Positions 1 through 9,335 are shown, counted from the first letter of the stretch. The stretch is 56,227 bases of DNA from Clostridia bacterium (GCA_017561145.1 JAFZDO010000018.1:1-56227), one strand, 5' to 3'. Numbers and translations are program-made. Notes: a model not told the origin generated them from the letters alone.

Positions 1-1
1 G

Positions 2-994
<993 letters not shown>

Positions 995-1029
995 AAAAAT
1001 TAAATTTTCCGTATAAAGGAGAAAAAATT

Positions 1030-2403
1030 ATGGATTACACTAAGTTACCGGTATTTGCCGAAGCAGAGGTTGTCGTATGCGGCGGCGGTACAGCAGGCGC
1101 GTTTGCCGCAAAAGCGGCGGCTGATATGGGCAGAGACGTTCTTATCGTTGAACAGTTCGGCTCGCTCGGAGGAACCGCAACCAACGGCTTGGTACTTCCG
1201 ATAATGCACACCCATATTCCCCAAAACCCCCAATGCTCCTACATTTCCAATATCGTTCGTGACAAGATGATCGCACTCGGTGCGGCAAGTGCAAACGGCG
1301 CAAACTTTGACCCGCTTGTGCTCAAGGCGGTTCTTGAGGGTATGTGCGACGAAGCGGGCGTTAAGATCCTTCTTCACACCTTTATCGCAGAAACCGTTGT
1401 TAACGACGGCAAGCTCGAGGCTATCGTTGTTGCAAACAAGAACGGTCTCGGCATCATCAAGGGCAAGATGTTCATCGACGCCACCGGCGACGGCGATATC
1501 TGTGTCCGCGCAGGCGCTGGATATACCAAGGGTAATCCCGAAACAGGCAAGAACCAGCCCATTTCCTTGCGTTATATGGTCTCCAACGTCGATATCGACG
1601 CGCTCGGTATGTTCATCAAGGAGCTTATGGAAAAGAGCGGCAAGAATTCCGGCGCAAGCTATGATGCGGACGGCAGCGTTTACGTTGCTTGCTGTGCAGG
1701 CGATAAATGGACCTTCTCCGACGTATTTGACGAGGCTATCGCTAACGGCGACCTTACCGAGGACGACAAGGCTTACTGGCAGGGCTTTATGGTTACCGGC
1801 CGCAAGCACACTCTCGCATTCAATAACCCCGAATTCTTCGATGAGACCGACGGTACCGATCCCACTCACCTTACCAAGACTCAGATCGCAGGTAAGCAGA
1901 GGATCCTCCGTCAGCTTCAATTCTATAAAAAGTATCTCAAGGGCTTCGAAAACGCATACGTTTCGGATATCGCCGCAATGGTCGGCATCCGCGAAAGCCG
2001 CAATATCGAAACCGAATACGTTCTTTCGGCATCCGACCTTCTCCGCCGCGTGAAGTTCGACGATATGTTCTGTCAGTCCAACTATCCCGTTGACATCCAC
2101 GGCAAGGTTCTTCATTGCGAAAATATCAAGGAACCGGTTGACGACGGCAAGCCTTGGTATGAAATTCCTTACCGTTCCTTGGTTGTTAAGGGCTTTGATA
2201 ACCTCTTTATCACCGGTCGTTGCCTCGGCGCGGAATTTTTGGCACAAAGCTCGCTTCGCGTTCAGCATTCCTGCCGTGCATCGGGCGAAGCCGCAGGTAT
2301 CGCATCCGCGATCGCGCTTGACAAGGGCATTCTTCCTCGCGAGGTCGACGGCAAGGAAGTCCGCGGCATAATGATCGAAAAGGGCGCTCATTTCGTTCTT
2401 TAA
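1030..2403 (+). CDS. FAD-dependent oxidoreductase (FAD_oxidored family)
   Basis: A 457-residue flavoprotein of unknown substrate. An N-terminal Rossmann dinucleotide-binding motif (VVVCGGGTAGAFAAKAAA, about residues 14-31) is followed by LIVEQFGSLGGTATNG, typical of the FAD_oxidored family (PF12831). A second FAD-contacting motif, FIDATGDGDI, lies near 150, and a C-terminal FITGRCLGAEF segment near 390. There is no signal peptide, so it is probably cytoplasmic. The start is fixed by AAAGGAG about 7 nt before the ATG. A terminator hairpin follows the stop. The gene avoids TTA, CTA and TCA codons almost throughout, which leaves a spurious 457-codon open frame opposite it. The substrate cannot be told from sequence or neighbours. 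Confidence 0.85.
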   Translation: MDYTKLPVFAEAEVVVCGGGTAGAFAAKAAADMGRDVLIVEQFGSLGGTATNGLVLPIMHTHIPQNPQCSYISNIVRDKMIALGAASANGANFDPLVLKAVLEGMCDEAGVKILLHTFIAETVVNDGKLEAIVVANKNGLGIIKGKMFIDATGDGDICVRAGAGYTKGNPETGKNQPISLRYMVSNVDIDALGMFIKELMEKSGKNSGASYDADGSVYVACCAGDKWTFSDVFDEAIANGDLTEDDKAYWQGFMVTGRKHTLAFNNPEFFDETDGTDPTHLTKTQIAGKQRILRQLQFYKKYLKGFENAYVSDIAAMVGIRESRNIETEYVLSASDLLRRVKFDDMFCQSNYPVDIHGKVLHCENIKEPVDDGKPWYEIPYRSLVVKGFDNLFITGRCLGAEFLAQSSLRVQHSCRASGEAAGIASAIALDKGILPREVDGKEVRGIMIEKGAHFVL

Positions 2404-2416
2404 GCAATAAAACAGC

Positions 2417-2448
2417 AAAACCGCGGGGAAGCCTTCCTGCGGTTTTTG
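2417..2448 (+). terminator. Rho-independent terminator after the FAD oxidoreductase
   Basis: AAAACCGC (2417-2424) pairs with GCGGTTTT (2439-2446), with an inner GGAA/TTCC helix, and the 3' arm ends in a T run. Confidence 0.75.
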
Positions 2449-2499
2449 GCGAAATTACCGTAAAAAAGAACAAACTGTGAATAAATTAATAAAAAACAC

Positions 2500-2528
2500 T
2501 TGACTTTAGTATGAGTATGTGTTAAAAT
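2500..2528 (+). promoter_or_regulatory. Promoter of the 89-aa membrane protein gene
   Basis: TTGACT (2500-2505), a 17-nt spacer, and TAAAAT (2523-2528) with a TGT extended -10. The start codon lies 54 nt downstream. Confidence 0.75.
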
Positions 2529-2582
2529 ATCCGCAACAAAATGTTTTCATTTTGAAATAAAATTTTTTAAGGAGTTTTTATC

Positions 2583-2852
2583 ATGAAAGGTAAGGCTATA
2601 GCAGGTCTCGTACTTAGTATCGCAGGCCTCGTTCTCAGCTTCCTCGGCACTTTCTTCTCTATCGCAGCTCTTCCCGTTTCCATCGTAGGTCTCGTACTTG
2701 CAGTTAGCGGCAAGAAGGCTCTCGCAGCAGCAGGTCAGCCCGCTGGTATCGGCACCGCTGGTATGGTTCTCGGTATCATCGCAGTTATCTTCTCTGCAAT
2801 CTTCTTCTTCACTTGCGGTCTCTGCACCATTTGCGCAGTAGCAGCTGCATAA
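2583..2852 (+). CDS. Small Gly/Ala-rich membrane protein, DUF4190-like
   Basis: An 89-residue protein that is almost entirely hydrophobic. Two long membrane segments (about 5-43 and 59-88) flank a short polar turn (SGKKALAAAGQPAG). The GLVLSIAGLVLS and GMVLGIIAVIFS segments resemble the paired helices of DUF4190-type proteins, whose role is not known. It has its own strong promoter, an AAGGAG ribosome site and a hairpin after the stop, so it is a single-gene transcript. Codon choice matches the most biased genes here (GGT/GGC, GTT, CTC, GCA), which suggests high expression. C-terminal cysteines (FFTCGLCTICAVAAA) are notable. Function unknown. Confidence 0.75.
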   Translation: MKGKAIAGLVLSIAGLVLSFLGTFFSIAALPVSIVGLVLAVSGKKALAAAGQPAGIGTAGMVLGIIAVIFSAIFFFTCGLCTICAVAAA

Positions 2853-2892
2853 TAGCGATATAATTTATTCGCTGTTTATCTAAGAAGGCTAG

Positions 2893-2927
2893 ACGGTTCG
2901 GCATAGTTCATATGTCGAACCGTTTAT
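2893..2927 (+). terminator. Hairpin after the small membrane protein
   Basis: ACGGTTCG (2893-2900) pairs with CGAACCGT (2916-2923), with an inner CATA/TATG helix, followed by TTTATT. The T run is weak. Confidence 0.5.
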
Positions 2928-2966
2928 TCGTTTCGTCTTCTGAAAATTTGCTCTTTTGGAGGCACT

Positions 2967-3740
2967 ATGTTACCATATTTTGAAATATTCGGTCGTGTTG
3001 TGCCGATGTACGGAGTTTGCTTTGTTATCGGCATGGGGCTTGCCGTATTAACCGCTTGGCTTCTTGCTCGCAGGTTTAAGGAGGTTCCTCAAATCGATGT
3101 TACTTGCTCTGCCGTTTACACCGGTATAGGTGCCGTTGTTGGAGCAAAGCTGCTGTTTATTATCGTTAATCTTCCGCTTATCATCGACGGCTCGCTTACT
3201 ATTCTGCAAGCCTTTCAGGGCGGCTTCGTTTTCTACGGCGGTCTTATCGGCGGCGTTATCGGCTTGTTCATATACGTAAAGCATTACAAATTAAACGCTT
3301 TTAAATTCTTCGAGCTTTATGCAACTATCGTTCCGCTCGGACATTCGATAGGACGTGTCGGCTGCTTTTTCGGCGGATGCTGCTACGGCATCGAATATGA
3401 CGGCCCTCTTTCGGTCACTTATGATATGACCATAGGAAACACCCCCGTGGGAATTCCTTTGTTCCCCGTTCAGCTTGTCGAAGCGGCTTTGCTTTTGTGC
3501 CTCTTCTTCGCGGTGCTGTTCCTTTATATCAAAAAACGCCATCTCGGCATTCAGGTTTTGACCTACGGCTTTGCATACTGTCTGCTTCGCTTTTCTCTTG
3601 AATTTTTGCGCGGTGACAAGGAACGCGGCGACCTTCTCGGAATGTCTACGAGCCAGTTTATAAGCCTTGCTTTTGCGGCAGTGCTCGTCGCGATCATTAT
3701 CATAAGAGTAAAAAAGGCAAAAAAGCAAATTTCCGAATGA
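2967..3740 (+). CDS. Divergent prolipoprotein diacylglyceryl transferase homologue (Lgt family)
   Basis: Lgt moves diacylglycerol from phosphatidylglycerol to the lipobox cysteine of prolipoproteins, at the outer face of the membrane. This 257-residue protein has the fold's polytopic pattern of about seven hydrophobic segments, but its signature reads GHSIGRVGCFFGGCCYG where classical Lgt has GRxGNFxNxE. A LRFSLEFLRGDKERG motif near 210 matches the family's second arginine/glutamate cluster. A separate classical Lgt is encoded at 37198-38256, so this is a paralogue. The start is supported by GGAGG 5 nt before the ATG. A bidirectional terminator separates it from the convergent glucosidase. 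It may be a real Lgt with other substrate preferences or a related enzyme. Confidence 0.8.
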   Translation: MLPYFEIFGRVVPMYGVCFVIGMGLAVLTAWLLARRFKEVPQIDVTCSAVYTGIGAVVGAKLLFIIVNLPLIIDGSLTILQAFQGGFVFYGGLIGGVIGLFIYVKHYKLNAFKFFELYATIVPLGHSIGRVGCFFGGCCYGIEYDGPLSVTYDMTIGNTPVGIPLFPVQLVEAALLLCLFFAVLFLYIKKRHLGIQVLTYGFAYCLLRFSLEFLRGDKERGDLLGMSTSQFISLAFAAVLVAIIIIRVKKAKKQISE

Positions 3741-3753
3741 AATAGAAAAAAAT

Positions 3754-3780
3754 AAGGAAGGGAAAAATCCCTTCCTTTTG
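3754..3780. terminator. Bidirectional terminator between the Lgt homologue and the glucosidase
   Basis: AAGGAAGGGA (3754-3763) and TCCCTTCCTT (3768-3777) form a 10-bp stem with an AAAA loop, flanked by A and T runs. It serves both convergent genes. Confidence 0.85.
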
Positions 3781-3782
3781 TG

Positions 3783-5381
3783 TTATTTTTTAAGCCAAAC
3801 CGATTGATAGGGCTTTAAGGTGTTGCCGAAATCGGGGTAGTTGTTCAGTAAAACAGTGCAATTTTCGGGAATGCAATCGGGCATTGCGCCTTCGCTGTCA
3901 GCAAAACGGGAAACGACGTATATTTTTTCATCCCCGAGCGTGCGGGTGTAAACGCTTGTGTCGTTTTCGTTGAGCAAAAGACCGAATTCGCCGTCCTTAA
4001 GGCAAGCGTCGCTTGCGCGTAGCTTTAACATTTTGCGGTAGAAATTAAGCACCGAATTTTCGTCGTTTTCCTGCTCTTCTACGGTAAAGCCCTTATCGAC
4101 CTGAGCTTTTATCCAAGGGGTGCCGCTTGTAAATCCGCCGTTTTCACCGACTGTCCAAGGAATAGGCGTTCTTCCGCAATCGCGTGAGCCGTATTGCATC
4201 TTCGTCAAAAGCTCGCAGTCAGTGAATTTTCCGCTTTCCTTAAGCTCCTTATAAGCGTTGAGCGTTTCGATGTCGCGGTATTCGTCCATCGAATTAAAGG
4301 TCGGGTCGTGAAGTCCCAATTCCTGACCCTGATAAATAAATCCGACACCGCGCATGCCGTAAAGCATAGAAGCAAGCATCGTTGCGCTTTCATAAGGGAA
4401 ATTAAGGTCGCCGAAGCGCGAAAGTGCGCGCGGCTGATCGTGATTTTCCATAACGAGAACGGGATAGCTGTCGTCTTTAAGACCGATCTCCCATTTCGCA
4501 AGAATGTCGACAAACGCCTTTTTATCTAAGGGCTCGGGGTCGAATTTATCGCCGTTGACTCTGCCGAGCAAAAGATGCTCGAATTGGAAGGTCATCGTTA
4601 ATTCGCCGCGTTCTTCACCCGTAAGCTCAAGCGCCTGCGCGGGGGTAAGACCCCAGGTTTCTCCGACGGTAAGCGCTTTGTGCGGTTCAAGCGCGCGGAC
4701 GTGAAGCTCGTGCAGAAATTCGTGCAGTCTCGGGCCGTTTCCGCCTGCATAGGGGCGGGTGAAATCCTTCGAGATGTTGTTTATAACGTCGCAACGGAAG
4801 CCGTCGACGCCCATATCGAGCCAATAATTTATCATGTCGGCGATCTCTTGGCGCACCTTCGGGTTTTCCCAGTTAAGGTCGGGCTGCTTTTTCGAGAAAA
4901 GGTGGAGATAATACTGTCCCGTCGCCTCGTCGAATTCCCAAGCGCTTCCGCCAAAGGCGGCAACCCATTCGTTAGGCTCGTGGCCGTCAACAGGGTCGCG
5001 CCAGATATAGTAATCGCGGTAAGGGTTATCGCGGCTCTTGCGGCTTTCAATGAACCATTCGTGCTCGTCGGAGGTGTGGTTGACAACAAGGTCCATCAAA
5101 AGTCTGATGCCGCGCGAATGCATACCGTCAAGCATTTCCTTGAAATCGTCAAGCGTGCCGTATTCGGGCGCGATTCCGCGGTAATCCGAAATATCGTATC
5201 CGTTATCGTCGCCGGGGGAGGGGTAGCAGGGCGAAAGCCAAACCGCGTTGACGCCCAAGTCCTTAATATAATCGAGCTTGCTGATAATACCGCGTATATC
5301 GCCGATGCCGTCGCCGTTCGTGTCTAAAAAGCTCTTGGGATATATTTGGTAAACCATTGCTTCCTTATGCCAACGTTCCAT
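3783..5381 (-). CDS. Alpha-glucosidase / oligo-1,6-glucosidase, GH13
   Basis: Cytoplasmic hydrolase of short alpha-glucosides such as isomaltose, in the GH13 oligo-1,6-glucosidase/trehalose-6-phosphate hydrolase group. The N-terminus WHKEAMVYQIYPKSF leads the (beta/alpha)8 barrel. Family regions seen are DLVVNHTSDEH, the nucleophile Asp in DGFRCDVINN, the acid Glu in VGETWG, and the transition-state Asp in MENHDQPR. No signal peptide is present. The frame opens at 5402, but TCGGAGGA (5389-5396) places the real start at the ATG 5381-5379 (MERWHKE), giving 532 residues. It stands alone, divergent from sigK, with no sugar transporter nearby. The exact substrate is not resolved. Confidence 0.9.
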   Translation of the reverse strand: MERWHKEAMVYQIYPKSFLDTNGDGIGDIRGIISKLDYIKDLGVNAVWLSPCYPSPGDDNGYDISDYRGIAPEYGTLDDFKEMLDGMHSRGIRLLMDLVVNHTSDEHEWFIESRKSRDNPYRDYYIWRDPVDGHEPNEWVAAFGGSAWEFDEATGQYYLHLFSKKQPDLNWENPKVRQEIADMINYWLDMGVDGFRCDVINNISKDFTRPYAGGNGPRLHEFLHELHVRALEPHKALTVGETWGLTPAQALELTGEERGELTMTFQFEHLLLGRVNGDKFDPEPLDKKAFVDILAKWEIGLKDDSYPVLVMENHDQPRALSRFGDLNFPYESATMLASMLYGMRGVGFIYQGQELGLHDPTFNSMDEYRDIETLNAYKELKESGKFTDCELLTKMQYGSRDCGRTPIPWTVGENGGFTSGTPWIKAQVDKGFTVEEQENDENSVLNFYRKMLKLRASDACLKDGEFGLLLNENDTSVYTRTLGDEKIYVVSRFADSEGAMPDCIPENCTVLLNNYPDFGNTLKPYQSVWLKK

Positions 5382-5503
5382 AAATTTTTCCTCCGAATAC
5401 ATGAAAGTATACTTTATTTTAGCAGATTTGCTTTGGCATTTCCACCCCTTTTTCGGAAATATTTCTTCTTATTTTCGCATATTATTTTCGGAGGTGATTT
5501 ATA

Positions 5504-6193
5504 ATGCTGACCTTTTTGTTGAATATCGTTTCAAAATGCTTCTGCCTTTTGCTCCGTACAAGCGACACCCATTCCTTTCCGCCTCCGCTTTCAAAGGCAG
5601 AGGAGCACTCTCTTTTCGTCCGTGCGCACGGAGGCGATCTCGCGGCGCGCAACAAATTGATCGAGCACAATCTTCGGCTCGTCGCGCATATCGTGAAAAA
5701 ATATTACACCACCTATCCCGATCAGGACGATCTTATTTCAATCGGAACGATCGGGCTCATTAAGGCGATCGACAGCTTCAACGTCGAAAACGGCGCACGC
5801 TTTGCTACCTATGCGGGAAAATGCTTGCAAAACGAGATACTTATGTACTTCCGTGCACAAAAGAAGCACGCAAGCGTAACCTCGATAAACGACCCCGTTG
5901 ACGTCGATAAGGATGGCAATCCGCTTACCTACCTCGAGATAATCGCCGCGCCCGACGATATCGTCGATTCGATCGACCGTAAGATCAAGCTCGAAAAGAT
6001 AATGAAGGCGATAAAAACGGTGCTTACCGACCGCGAAAGAAAGATAATGATGCTTCGCTACGGGCTTAACAAAAGCGGAAAGCATTACGCCCAGCGTGAC
6101 GTTGCCGAGATGATGAATATTTCGCGTTCCTACGTTTCGCGCATTGAAAAAAGCGCTATCGAAAAGATAAAGGAATACGCGCAACGGCAATAG
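5504..6193 (+). CDS. sigK: Sporulation sigma factor SigK, uninterrupted, with pro-sequence
   Basis: Late mother-cell sigma factor of the sigma-70 family. Residues 1-20 are hydrophobic (MLTFLLNIVSKCFCLLL) and match in place and character the pro-sequence of Bacillus pro-SigK, which is cleaved at the forespore membrane. Region 2 contains NKLIEHNLRLVAHIVKKY and DLISIGTIGLIKAIDSF. The linker SINDPVDVDKDGNPLTYLEI and region 4 (LTDRERKIMMLRYGL, then ISRSYVSRIEKSAIEKIK) are typical of SigK/SigE. At 229 residues it is full length and continuous, so no skin-like element splits it. GGAGGTG lies 7 nt before the ATG. SigE is the main alternative, but the short pro-sequence and linker favour SigK. Confidence 0.9.
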   Translation: MLTFLLNIVSKCFCLLLRTSDTHSFPPPLSKAEEHSLFVRAHGGDLAARNKLIEHNLRLVAHIVKKYYTTYPDQDDLISIGTIGLIKAIDSFNVENGARFATYAGKCLQNEILMYFRAQKKHASVTSINDPVDVDKDGNPLTYLEIIAAPDDIVDSIDRKIKLEKIMKAIKTVLTDRERKIMMLRYGLNKSGKHYAQRDVAEMMNISRSYVSRIEKSAIEKIKEYAQRQ

Positions 6194-6198
6194 CAATA

Positions 6199-6237
6199 AA
6201 AAGACCGCCGAAGTAACGCTTTGACGGTCTTTTCTTT
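6199..6237. terminator. Terminator after sigK
   Basis: AAAAGACCG (6199-6207) pairs with CGGTCTTTT (6225-6233), followed by CTTTTTA. It can act on both strands between convergent sigK and pdaA. Confidence 0.8.
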
Positions 6238-6259
6238 TTAAATAATGCTTGATTTTCTA

Positions 6260-6288
6260 TTGATTTATTTATGCTTCTGGGGTATAAT
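6260..6288 (+). promoter_or_regulatory. Strong sigma-A-like promoter pointing into the 3' end of pdaA
   Basis: TTGATT (6260-6265), a 17-nt spacer, then a perfect TATAAT (6283-6288). No plus-strand gene starts downstream before 7163. A transcript from here would be antisense to pdaA. Confidence 0.6.
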
Positions 6289-6305
6289 ATAATGAATATC
6301 GATTT

Positions 6306-7082
6306 TTATTCGGCGGTCTTTTCGTAAAGCTCGTCAAGAGTACCGAAGGAATAGCCGCGACTCTTCAAAACGCATATCACGCTATCGAGTATATCTGCGT
6401 TAGTCTTGCTTGTCGGGTGCAAAAGAATAACCGCTCCGTTGTGGACGGAGGAGAGTATTTTTTCCTTCGCCTTTTCGGGCGACGGCTGATTTGCGTTATC
6501 CCAATCGGCATAAGCAAACGACCAGAAAACCGGAGTTACCTTAAGTGCCTTACAAAATTCAAGCGTCTTTTTGGAAAAAGAGCCCTCGGGCGGTCGGAAA
6601 TAGCTTGCCATTTCGTATCCGGTCTTTTCGCGGTAAAGGTTTTTTACACCGTCAAGCTCGTTTTTAAAATCGGTAATGCTTGTAACCTTCGCCATATCGC
6701 CGTGCGTTGTGGTGTGGTTGCAAACGGTATGACCCTCGTCCGCCATTCTTTTTACCGTCGATTCGCTGTTTTTGATAATGCCCGGCAGAATGAAAAAAGC
6801 CGCGGTTATATTATGGGATTTTAAAACGTCAAGCGTTTTTTCGACGTTTTCGTTACTGTATCCCGCGTCGAAGGTAAGATAAACGACTTTTTCGTCCTCG
6901 GGCCCGATATAAAGCGCATCGCTGTCCTTTAAAATGCCCGACAACGGTATTCCGGGACGTTGATTATCTCCCTTTGATTTAAAAAACCAGTTTATTTTTT
7001 CGGTATCGCTTGCTGCCGAGGCGGTCGATAGGGTTATCGCGAGCACAAGCATCGCCGCGGCAAGCAGCTTTAAAAATTTCAA
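6306..7082 (-). CDS. pdaA: PdaA-like polysaccharide deacetylase (spore-cortex muramic delta-lactam pathway)
   Basis: PdaA removes the acetyl group from muramic acid in spore peptidoglycan so that the cortex delta-lactam can form. Residues 1-24 are a signal peptide (LLAAAMLVLAITLSTASAA). The mature N-terminus INWFFKSKGDNQRPGIP matches the WYYKKN...P lead-in of PdaA. The NodB domain follows with VYLTFDAGYSN (first metal motif, second Asp replaced as in PdaA), NHTTTHGDM (metal histidines) and the RPPEG arginine loop. The start is a TTG with AAAGGAG 10 nt upstream. At 258 residues it fits the family. Its position next to sigK strengthens the sporulation assignment. A strong promoter faces its 3' end from the opposite strand. 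Confidence 0.85.
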   Translation of the reverse strand: MKFLKLLAAAMLVLAITLSTASAASDTEKINWFFKSKGDNQRPGIPLSGILKDSDALYIGPEDEKVVYLTFDAGYSNENVEKTLDVLKSHNITAAFFILPGIIKNSESTVKRMADEGHTVCNHTTTHGDMAKVTSITDFKNELDGVKNLYREKTGYEMASYFRPPEGSFSKKTLEFCKALKVTPVFWSFAYADWDNANQPSPEKAKEKILSSVHNGAVILLHPTSKTNADILDSVICVLKSRGYSFGTLDELYEKTAE

Positions 7083-7162
7083 AAGTCAAACACTCCTTTC
7101 GTTTTATTTTTTCACGCTGATCATTATATATTCTGACAAAAAATGTTTAATTGAGGTTTATT

Positions 7163-7924
7163 ATGGTAGTATGTGTTCCTCTCGCAACCCTTTATTCCGA
7201 ACCCGATCTTATGTCCGAGCAGGTCGATGAAATGCTTTACGGCGACGAAGCCGAGATCCTTGAAGAATCGGGCAGCTTCTGTAAGGTCAAGACCGAATAT
7301 GATTACGTCGGTTGGATCGTAAAGAGCAATCTTTTCGAAAAGCTTCACGAGCCGACTCACCGCATAAGCGTTCCTTTTGCAGACCTCCTCTTCGAGGGAA
7401 AAAATTATTACCGCCCCGCGATGGTGCTTCCCCGCGGCTCTAAGGTCGATATCGGCTTTTCCAACGCCGAGGACCGCTACGGCTTCTGCGTGCTTCCCAG
7501 CAAGAAGATATATTACATTCATAAGAACCACGTTGCACCGCTTGCTCTTGAAAAGAAGAGCGAGGATGAATTGCGCGAGTCTATCGTAAATACCGCCTTT
7601 GAATATTTGGGCGTTCAGTACCGTTGGGGCGGAAGATCCCATTCGGGTATCGACTGCTCTGGTCTTGTATTCAACGCTTACCGCTTTAACGGTATCCATA
7701 TCTGGCGCGACGCTAATTTCGAAATGAACGACAATCTTCGCGAAATTTCGATCGACGATGCAAAAAGAGGCGACCTTCTCTTCTTCAAGGGTCACGTTGC
7801 GATGTATCTTGGCGATAATCAGATCATCCACGCGACCGCTTCGCCCGGTAAGGTTATCGTTCAGACTCTCGACAGAGAAAAGGGACTTATTGAAAGATTT
7901 ATTTGCGCGGGAACTGCATTCTGA
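7163..7924 (+). CDS. Cytoplasmic C40 (NlpC/P60) peptidase with N-terminal SH3-like domains, YkfC-like
   Basis: Predicted gamma-D-glutamyl-diamino-acid endopeptidase that cuts short murein peptides. Two bacterial SH3-like segments (about residues 1-60 and 70-140) precede an NlpC/P60 domain with the nucleophile in RSHSGIDCSGLVF and the histidine in GHVAMYLG, with HATASPGKV near the end. There is no signal peptide or membrane anchor, unlike secreted hydrolases of this fold but like Bacillus YkfC, which acts on recycled peptides in the cytoplasm. A TTG at 7151 also opens the frame, but TTGAGG just before ATG 7163 supports the later start. Its stop overlaps the miaB start by one base (TGATG), so translation is probably coupled. 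Confidence 0.85.
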   Translation: MVVCVPLATLYSEPDLMSEQVDEMLYGDEAEILEESGSFCKVKTEYDYVGWIVKSNLFEKLHEPTHRISVPFADLLFEGKNYYRPAMVLPRGSKVDIGFSNAEDRYGFCVLPSKKIYYIHKNHVAPLALEKKSEDELRESIVNTAFEYLGVQYRWGGRSHSGIDCSGLVFNAYRFNGIHIWRDANFEMNDNLREISIDDAKRGDLLFFKGHVAMYLGDNQIIHATASPGKVIVQTLDREKGLIERFICAGTAF

Positions 7925-9309
7925 TGAACAATTTATTTATTCCTCAAACCGAAATCGACCGCCAATATGAAATAGCACGCTCGCTCGTTTCCGAAACGGT
8001 TGGCAAAAAGGCGTGCGTTATCACCTTTGGCTGTCAGCAGAATGAAAACGACAGTGAGCGTATCGCGGGCGCTTTGGAGCTTTGCGGTTATGAAATGACC
8101 GAAAACCCCGATGAAGCGAGTATGATAATCATCAATACCTGCGCCATCCGCGAGCACGCCGAAATTCGCGCGCTTTCCGAGGCAGGTCAGTTCAAGGGCA
8201 GAAAAGAGCGTGACAAAAGCATAAAGATCGGACTTTGCGGATGTATGGCTCAGCAATCTCACCGCCGCGAGCAGATCTACAAAAGCTATCCTTACGTCGA
8301 TTTTGTTTTCGGCACCGATATGCATCACAGAGTGCCCGAAATAATCAAAAACGCGCTTACCGCGAAAAAGCGTTTTTCGTTCATTACCGAATCGAAGCAT
8401 GACGAATTCGGTATAATAAGCGAGGGTATGCCCGTTCGCCGCGAAAATACCTACAAGGCGTGGGTGCCGGTTATGTACGGCTGTAACAATTTCTGCACCT
8501 ATTGCGTCGTGCCCTATGCAAGAGGACGCGAGCGCTCGCGCAGAAGGGAAGACGTCGTTGCCGAGGTAAGGTCACTCGTCGAGCAGGGCTATAAGGATAT
8601 AACCCTTTTGGGACAAAACGTAAATTCCTATAACGGCGGCTGCGATTTTGCAGAGCTTTTGGACGAATGCGCCTCGTTTGACGGTGAATACCGTATGCGC
8701 TTTATGACGAGCCACCCGAAGGACGCGTCCGACAAGCTTATCGATGTTATCGCAAGCAATAAAAACGTCGCAAAGCATTTCCATCTTCCCGTTCAATCGG
8801 GCTCAAGCCGTGTGCTTAAGCTTATGAACCGAAAATACACTCGCGAGCAATATTTGGAAAAGGCGCTTAAAATCAAAGAAAAGAACCCCGAAATATCGCT
8901 TACGACCGATATAATCTGCGGCTTCCCGACCGAAACCGACGAGGATTTTGCCGAAACGATGTCGCTTGTAAAGGAAGTCGGCTTCGATATGATCTACACC
9001 TTTATCTATTCTCCTCGTCCCGGCACGGTCGCGGCGAATATGGAGGGTCAGATACCCAAGGCGGTTTCCAACGAACGCTTCAAGGCGCTTTCGGATATGG
9101 AAAACGATATTGCTCAATCGCTTAACGATAAGTTCATCGGAAAAACGCTCCGCGTGCTTTCCGACGGCTTGAACAAAAACGGAATACCTTGCGGAAGAAG
9201 CACTCAAAACAAGATCGTTACTTACGATAAATTCATTCCCGAAGGACAGTTTATCGACGTAGTTATCGAAACCGCAGGCGCTTATGCGCTTGGCGGCAAA
9301 ATCAAGTAA
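7924..9309 (+). CDS. miaB: tRNA-2-methylthio-N6-dimethylallyladenosine synthase MiaB
   Basis: Radical-SAM methylthiotransferase that converts i6A to ms2i6A at tRNA position 37. The N-terminal UPF0004 domain holds the auxiliary cluster cysteines (TFGCQQNENDSERI, INTCAIREHAE, GLCGCMAQQ). The radical-SAM cluster motif is CNNFCTYC, followed by VVPYARGRERSR. HFHLPVQSGSS and a C-terminal TRAM region complete the usual order. The frame can open at TTG 7903, but the ATG at 7924, overlapping the previous stop, is preferred and gives 461 residues. It leads the miaB - ricA-like - mutS - mutL order also found in Bacillus subtilis. Confidence 0.96.
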   Translation: MNNLFIPQTEIDRQYEIARSLVSETVGKKACVITFGCQQNENDSERIAGALELCGYEMTENPDEASMIIINTCAIREHAEIRALSEAGQFKGRKERDKSIKIGLCGCMAQQSHRREQIYKSYPYVDFVFGTDMHHRVPEIIKNALTAKKRFSFITESKHDEFGIISEGMPVRRENTYKAWVPVMYGCNNFCTYCVVPYARGRERSRRREDVVAEVRSLVEQGYKDITLLGQNVNSYNGGCDFAELLDECASFDGEYRMRFMTSHPKDASDKLIDVIASNKNVAKHFHLPVQSGSSRVLKLMNRKYTREQYLEKALKIKEKNPEISLTTDIICGFPTETDEDFAETMSLVKEVGFDMIYTFIYSPRPGTVAANMEGQIPKAVSNERFKALSDMENDIAQSLNDKFIGKTLRVLSDGLNKNGIPCGRSTQNKIVTYDKFIPEGQFIDVVIETAGAYALGGKIK

Positions 9310-9335
9310 TTAAATTTGAAAGGAAATAAAAAACC

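Noticed and set aside
5456..5485. SigE-like promoter (GAAATATT, 14 nt, CATATTAT) before sigK
   Set aside because: The match is good, but the start site would fall at about 5491-5492, inside the ribosome site, so the mRNA would lose it. Not listed as a feature.
6292..6327. An 11-codon frame after the antisense promoter
   Set aside because: No ribosome site and too short to support.
7903..7924. TTG start for miaB
   Set aside because: The ATG at 7924 overlaps the previous stop in the usual coupled way and gives the normal N-terminus.
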